NCBI GenBank assembly: GCA_943735955.1 | Contig: OX030960.1 | Span: 8,183,432-8,247,431, forward strand | Origin: Piscicola geometra | Lineage: Eukaryota; Annelida; Clitellata; Hirudinida; Piscicolidae | Reading direction: 5' to 3' | Length of the DNA stretch: 64,000 nt | Part shown: piece by piece, positions 49,087-64,000 of the stretch | Layout: each line of letters opens with the position of its first letter | Numbering within the stretch: the stretch's first letter is position 1 | Position numbers and translations under genes: made by a program | The notes under the pieces: generated by a model | What the model was told of the DNA's origin: nothing | What the model saw: only the letters and a program-made list of their open reading frames with translations | The model's database searches: none

Positions 49087-50008
49087 ATGATGCTACTCAA
49101 AAATTCAAATGCATTTTTACAATCATTCTCTAGCAGTGGCAGTCATATAAATTTGGTAAAATCATTGATTGCCTCAAAGCTTAACTACGCAACAAGAACT
49201 GAAATTATTGAGGGTGAATAATTTATAATAAATCTATTTTAAATCATTAATTATATATTCTTTATTAAATTTTTATTGATTGATATTATTCTCATTATTA
49301 ACTGTTATTCATTAAATTGTATAGAACCTGTGGATCAAGAGGGCTTCAGGCCTCTATATCTGGATGCTCAAGCCACCACTTCTTTAGTTTGCATCTAACT
49401 TTGATTATTTATATTATAACACTTTCAGAAATATCATTACATGTGATGCATATTAATCTTTGTAACTGCCTAAATAATTATAATTAATTAGAATAATAAT
49501 TATTAATCGCCACAAATTTAATAAAATTTCTAGGATCCCAGAGTGCTGGATGCGATGCTACCATACTTCACGGCCATGTATGGCAATCCTCATTCACGCA
49601 CACACGCGTATGGTTGGGAGTGTGAAAAGGCTGTCGAAACTGCAAGAAAGGTTTGTAGGGTGTTTTATTGAATAAGGGACAAAATAGATCTTGGACGAAA
49701 TAGCCCTTAACAAAAATTGTTTCAGGGGTTATTTTTCATGATCTATTTTAATCGGTTTCAATCATTCTCCTACCTTTCCAAACACTCATAAATCTTTTCA
49801 AACACTCATAAATCTTTTCAAACACTCATAAATCTTTTCAAACACTCATAAATCTTTTCAAACCACCTTTCACTCTCATCCATCTTCTTAAATCACCCTC
49901 CATCTTCACTCAATTTCTTCAAATCACCCTCCACCCTTTCAAACTCTTTTCCAGCTTCACCTCCCTCAAATCACCCTTCTCCCTCAAATCACTCACTTCC
50001 TCAAACCA

Positions 50009-50039
<31 letters not shown>

Positions 50040-53000
50040 GCAAGTGGCAGACCTTATAAAGGCAGACCCCAGGGAGATCATCTTCACGAGTGGCGCCACA
50101 GAGTCGAACAACATTGCCGTCAAGGGCATCGGGAGGTTTTACGGAAGCAAGAAGAAGCACGTGATCACGTGTCAGACGGTGGGTGGGTGGGTGGGAGGTG
50201 GTGAAGGGGTAGTGGTTGGGGTTGGTGAAGGGTGGTGGTTGGGAAGAAGTGAGTGGTAGTGGTGGTTGAAGCGATGGCCAGAAGGGTTTTTTTGCATTTA
50301 AACTGTTGTTGGAAGTTTTTTCATTACTTATTTAACCATTCAATGACATTCATCCATCTTTTAACTTTGTATTTAAACATCCATTATTTATTCGTTTATT
50401 GATCTATTCATCCATCCATCCATCCATCCATCCACCCATGCATCCAGCCATCCATCCATCAATCCACCCATCCATCAATCCATCCACCCATGCATCCATG
50501 CACTCATCTACTCACCCATCCATCAATCCATCTATCCACCCATCCATCAATCCATCTATCCACCCATCCATCAATCCATCTATCCACCCATCCATCAATC
50601 CATCCTCACAGGAGCACAAGTGCGTGCTGGACTCCTGCAGGCAGCTGGAGATGGAGGGCTTCCAAGTGACGTACATGCCCGTGCAGCCGAATGGAATCGT
50701 CGACTTGAAGGTTGCCATCACCACTATTATTGACATCGTTTTCGTTTCATTATTCTATTTTTTTTAATAAATTATTTTTTAAAAAAACAATATTTATTAT
50801 TATTGATTTTATAGTTTTATTAATATTTTATTCATTTATTTTATTGTTTTTAATATTCTATCTTTGTAGTTTTTTATTGTTAATATCATCGCTATTATCA
50901 ATACATTTTTCTTATTTATTTATTTTATTTATATCTTTCTGGCCCTAACCTCTCAGAAACTAGAGCAAGAGATAAGGCCAGACACCTCATTGGTCAGCAT
51001 CATGGCAGTCAACAACGAGATTGGGGTCATGCAGCCTATCAAGGAAATAGGTCAACATGTGTTCGGGTGTTTTGATTGGTTGAATTTAAAAGGGTTACTT
51101 TAGCAGAGCATTAAATAACTGAACATCTACATCCGATGTGAAATCTATATTAATATTTTTTTAAGGGGCTTTCATCTATCATTCTCTTCCTCCTTCTCCA
51201 CTCAACCACCTCCGTCTCTCACTCTTTTCTTTCATTATTCAACCACCTAACCCTCTAAATCCTTCCTTTCTTCATCACTCAACCCCTTCCACCTCATTCC
51301 TCCTTCTTCCAACTATCACTCTACCAATCTCCATCCACCCCCCCCCCTTCTACCACCACCCTTACTCACCACCACCCTCCTTCTACTCACCACCCCCTTC
51401 TACTCACCACCCCCTTCTACTCACCACCCCCACCCACCCACCACCCCCACCCACCCACCACCCCCACTCACCCCCACTCACCACCACCACCACAGGAGCC
51501 TTATGCAAGGCGAAGAAGGTTTTCTTCCACACGGACGCGGCTCAGGCAGTTGGCAAAGTTCCAATTTCGGTGGACGAATGCAACATAGACGCCATGTCGA
51601 TCAGTGCCCACAAGATCTACGGACCAAAGGGTGTGTCATGGGCGCAGATTCATGAATATTCATTTTATTTTATTATTTTTATTGATGTTATTATTTTGGT
51701 ATTATTATCATTATTATTATTATTACTATCATTTTTCATATAAATATTATATTTATTTCTCTCATATTTAATATATTTATAGTTCGTATAATAATTAATA
51801 TGGCTACTACAGCTGTAACTTCGATTTGGTATAAAATATAGAAAATTTCTCAGATTCGTATTTAATTGAACAATAAACACCATATTCAGTTGAGGTATAA
51901 TTCCATAATATTCTAACCCACCTAAACTCACCCACCTCAAACCCGACACAGGCATAGGTGCGATATACCTGCGTAGAAAGCCTCGTGTGCGGGTTAGTCC
52001 ACTCCAAAACGGGGGTGGTCAGGAGAGGGGCATCAGGAGCGGCACCGTGCCAACGCCAATTGTCGTCGGCTTTGGCAAGGCGTGTGAGGTGGCCATGCAG
52101 GAGGAGAAGGTTGGTGGATTGAGGGATGGTGGGAGGGGAGAGGAGGGTTGGATGGAGTGATGGTGGGAGGAGAGGGTTTGAAGAGGGGGTTGTTGGATGG
52201 AGTGATGGTGGGATGGGAGGGTTGGATGGAGGGTTGGAAGAGGGGGTTGTTTTATTACATTTATTTATTTGTGTAGGTTTGGTGGTGAGTTGGAAGGCTA
52301 GTAAGAGGGGTTGTTTTATTCATTTATTTATTTAAGTAAATCTGCCGTAGAGTAAAGAAGTCTGTAATTAAATCAAATCAAATCACCTCTGTAACATGCA
52401 TCCTTAAGTACGACCTGGAATGGGTGACCTACTTATCGAATAGAATATTGGACAAGCTAAATGGGTCACTCTCGCACGTGATTCGAAACGGAGATGCCAC
52501 TGAAACGTACCCTGGTAATATTGCTGCTGATGATGATGCTAGTTACTTTAAAGGCTATTACTGCTGATTCTATCAAATTAAATTATAATAATGGTAAAAA
52601 ATAAAAAATAGATAAATATTCTTAGTTATTATTATTATTATGATTATTAATATTATTATTATTATTATTATTATTTGTGCAGGCTGCTTGAATTTGTCGT
52701 TCGCCTATGTGGAGGGCGAGAGTTTGTTGATGGCGTTGAAGGACGTCGCACTGAGCTCCGGAAGGTGACATAAATCAATAATTAATTAATTAAAATTAAT
52801 ATAAAAGTGGGCTAAGTATAATGACTATTAAAATTTCAAAAAATGGGCTAGTTTTAATAATTATAATGATTATTATAATAACAGGTTAGAAATAGTATAA
52901 CTTATACTAATAATAATAAAAGTATAATGTATGAATTATAATAAGTATTTATATTATCATAATATCAATCATATCGTAAAACACCATCTTATACGCGCAC

Positions 53001-54283
53001 TTTCTCTTTTTTATAATTGTATCTCAACAACAACAAAACAACACTGACAACAAAACAACACTGACCATACACCACAAAAAAACACAACAAAACAACACTG
53101 ACCATACACCACCAACACCAACAAGAACAACAACACTGACCATACACCACAAAAAAACACAACAAAACAACACTGACCATACACCACCAACACCAACAAG
53201 AACAACAACACTGACCATACACCAACAAGAACAACAACAACAACAACAACACAGCGCTTGCACATCCGCCTCTCTGGAACCCTCGTACGTCTTGAGGGCA
53301 CTCGGAACAGATGAGGACCTTGCTCACTCCTCCATCAGGTTCTTGTTGGTGTTGATGGAGAGGTTGTTGTTGTTGTTGGAGAGGTTTTTGTTGTTGTTGG
53401 AGAGGTTGTTGTTGTTGATGGAGAGGTTGTTGTTGTTGTTGGAGAGGTTGTTGTTGTTGTTGGAGAGGTTGTTGTTGTTGATGGAGAGGTTGTTGTTGTT
53501 GGAGTTGTTGTTGATTGAGAGGTTGTTGTTGTTGATGGAGAGGTTGTTGTTGTTGGAGTTGTTGTTGATTGAGAGGTTGTTGTTGATGGAGATGTTGTTG
53601 TTGTTGGAGTGATTTGTTGATGGAGAGGTTGTTGTTGTTGGAGAGGTTGTTGTTGATGGAGAGGTTGTTGTTGTTGGAGTGATTTGTTGATGGAGAGGTT
53701 GTTGTTTTTTTGTGTGAGCATTGTCATGGAAAGTTTTTAGGATATTATTTTTACAAAATAATTAAATCATTTGTTTCTGAACCTGTTTCAAGCTCCGTCA
53801 ATCCCCTTGTTACAACACCATCCCAACAACATCCACCATTCCCCTTGACACAAAAGCATCTCATCGACATCAAAACCACAAATCTCGACGCTCGCACACC
53901 CAGATTCGGCATCAGTCGCTTCACGACGGAGCAAGAGGTGGACTACACCGCAGCCAAGGTGATCCATCACGTGACCAGGCTTCGGGAGATGAGGTGGGTG
54001 GGTGCTTGGTTGGACGGAGGCAAGTATAGTTGGTGTAGTGGTGGGAAGAGCGTAAAAGCAGTTGTTGCTCATCGGAGAGTGTTTAGTTTGCTCGGTTGCA
54101 GCATTTGCCAAATGGAATATCGTGAAAATAAAGTTACAATTATATAAAATCGAAATGATTTTAATTGATATTAAATATTAATGATTTTAATGGGATCAAA
54201 AATTATTCTTGCCACTCAGTCCCTTGTGGGAGATGGTGCAGGAGGGAATTGACCTGAAGGACATCAAGTGGACCCAGCACTGA
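49087..54283 (+). CDS. NFS1: Mitochondrial cysteine desulfurase NFS1, 13 exons, complete
   Basis: Exons: 49087-49213, 49325-49386, 49534-49650, 50041-50178, 50612-50710, 50957-51050, 51496-51630, 51952-52109, 52409-52514, 52683-52764, 53255-53338, 53904-53993, 54220-54283 (stop TGA). All phases fit; 451 residues against about 457 in humans. NFS1 is a pyridoxal-phosphate enzyme that takes sulfur from cysteine for Fe-S cluster assembly on ISCU in mitochondria. Seen: [47 protein letters not shown], the PLP lysine in [10 protein letters not shown] (about Lys252), [36 protein letters not shown], the persulfide cysteine in [15 protein letters not shown] (about Cys375), [15 protein letters not shown] and the C-terminal [18 protein letters not shown]. 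The first exon is poor in acidic residues and Ser/Leu-rich, fitting a mitochondrial presequence. AATAAA at 54603 is a likely poly(A) signal. Confidence 0.98.
49781..49863. repeat. 20-bp tandem repeat, ~4 copies
   Basis: Four near-perfect copies of AACACTCATAAATCTTTTCA in NFS1 intron 3, with degenerate relatives downstream to about 49990. Confidence 0.9.
50401..50605. repeat. CATC/CCAT tetranucleotide-based array before an acceptor
   Basis: Tandem CCATCCATCAATC(T/C)ATC units run into the acceptor of the NFS1 exon at 50612. Confidence 0.9.
53025..53254. repeat. AAC-rich tandem array upstream of NFS1 exon 11
   Basis: Higher-order repeat of AACAACACTGACCATACACC blocks joined by ACAAAAAAACAC or AACACCAACAAGAAC, ending in pure (AAC)n right at the acceptor AG (53253-53254). 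Confidence 0.92.
53339..53710. repeat. GTT-rich tandem array downstream of NFS1 exon 11
   Basis: Tandem GTTGTTGTTGATGGAGAG units begin within 20 bp of the donor at 53339. Units vary in the number of GTT triplets. Confidence 0.93.
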
Positions 54284-54898
54284 TGATGATGATAATGATC
54301 GTGGTGATAAACAAAATGAGAATTTTGAATTAATGTTAGTTTTTTTAAAATTAGTATTTATACATCACTACAACTATCCCTTCCTTTATCATTTAGAACT
54401 AGCCACGTTTAATGACTAGCCGCGCCATTTTCTTAACGGTCTACAATGCTTTTCAATTCTAAGCACTTCAACTACATTGTTAAGCGCTTCGAACATTTAT
54501 TTTTCCAATTATAATCTCGATTACTTTTACACGAACAGTGAGATGGTATGGCATTTGAAATGCACACCTCTCTATACATATAAACTCGATTTTCTTGTTA
54601 GGAATAAACTTGTGTATAAATGCGTTTAATATTCATGTTATAATGCAACAATGTTACGTATATCAATGTAATTCATAGTCTTCTCACATATCTAACGTTT
54701 GTATTTAAATAGGTGTAGATTTAATGAAAATATTTTATCGATTCAAAAACTTAATGATGCTAATAAGCGATGAAAATGATCAAAAAAATCATCAAAATAT
54801 GGTTAACAGTAATGATTACTAATGTTTTGTGATGATAAGAACTGGTGCTGATGATGATTATAGTAAAGGTTGAGCAATCCTGATGATGATGATGATGA
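54284..54898. other. Intergenic DNA between convergent NFS1 and MCM4
   Basis: 615 bp of AT-rich sequence shared by the two 3' ends. AATAAA at 54603 (+) fits NFS1. No strong minus-strand AATAAA is visible; a reverse-strand ATTAAA at about 54719 is possible for MCM4. Confidence 0.6.
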
Positions 54899-63557
<8,659 letters not shown>

Positions 63558-64000
63558 CTGGAATCATCATCAGCACCATTATTATCATCATTATCAAAAC
63601 CATCTTATTCGACTTGAGAACTGATACACATAAGAACTACTTTTCTATATTAATCTGGCTCATACACAAGTCCATCGCCTTTCCCCACACAAAACCAACC
63701 ACCACCCCTCACACACCACCCTCTGAGCCTCTCTTACCCACACATCACTGCTAAGCCAAAGCACCCACCACCATAAACCACCATTACCACCATCACAACC
63801 ATATCATCAACCACAAACCACCAAACAATCATCACTTCAACAACCACCAACCATCATCATAACCACCCCCACAAACAAACCATCATCATAACCACCACCA
63901 CAAACCAACCATCATCATAACAACCACCACCACCACAAACCAACCATCATAACCACCACAAACCATCATCATAACCACCACAAACCACCACAAACGAACC
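63558..64000. other. MCM4 intron with CCACCA/CATCAT repeats running to the window edge
   Basis: From about 63660 the sequence is almost wholly CACCACAAACCAACCATCAT-type degenerate repeats. No exon is visible. The preceding MCM4 exons must lie past position 64000. Confidence 0.7.

Noticed and set aside
49781..49863. CRISPR-like direct repeats
   Set aside because: The 20-bp units are contiguous with no spacers, inside an intron of a eukaryotic gene. All other arrays in the window are simple or minisatellite repeats too.
53292..53727. Leu/Glu-rich plus-strand and Thr/Gln-rich minus-strand frames
   Set aside because: Artefacts of the GTTGTTGTTGATGGAGAG array in NFS1 intron 11; the exon ends at 53338 with a clear donor.

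Overview
This is a eukaryotic (metazoan) window. It is AT-rich in the introns and spacers, has interrupted genes with GT-AG introns in phases 0, 1 and 2, and is loaded with long microsatellites, minisatellites and decayed transposons. I rebuilt gene models by hand by matching exon peptides to recalled families and requiring every splice junction to keep phase. The exon-rich orthologues resemble vertebrate proteins closely, and SINEs, hAT elements and a LINE are present. This suits an invertebrate that keeps ancestral introns, perhaps a lophotrochozoan, but the lineage is inference.

Layout. (1) 3563-24761, plus: SLC4A11-type transporter, 15 exons recognised, N-terminal exons not found. (2) 27185-30674, minus: complete SERBP1/HABP4-family RNA-binding protein, 8 exons. 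(3) 31396-33505: a decayed LINE split by a 1.5 kb hAT element with a perfect 8-bp target duplication and a ~400 bp GT microsatellite inside. (4) 33764-36913, minus: the 3' part of a gene with thrombospondin type-1 (TSP1) modules and a tandem-repeat proline-rich tail, visible only after assembling small exons. (5) 38550-39275: an hAT-like MITE whose right half has been tandemly copied. (6) 40345-42535, plus: two-exon TMEM200-like membrane protein. (7) 43922-48858, minus: complete ZNF277, 11 exons. (8) 49087-54283, plus: complete mitochondrial cysteine desulfurase NFS1, 13 exons, in a head-to-head pair with ZNF277 (228 bp between start codons). (9) 54899-63557, minus: MCM4 helicase subunit, 19 exons, with its N-terminal ~190 residues beyond the right edge.

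The genes are unrelated in function (borate/proton/water-type transport, mRNA binding, membrane proteins, ribosome-associated zinc finger, Fe-S cluster synthesis, DNA replication), so this is an ordinary mixed chromosomal region. The unusual signal lies in the introns. Tandem arrays sit directly on splice sites: a 654-bp GT run is itself the 5' splice site of SLC4A11, an array upstream of the last ZNF277 exon repeats its own 3' splice site about a dozen times, NFS1's catalytic-cysteine exon lies between AAC-rich and GTT-rich complementary arrays, and many NFS1/MCM4 introns begin GTGGGTGGG and end in C-rich CACCC tracts. All functional names rest on recalled family resemblance; no database search was possible.
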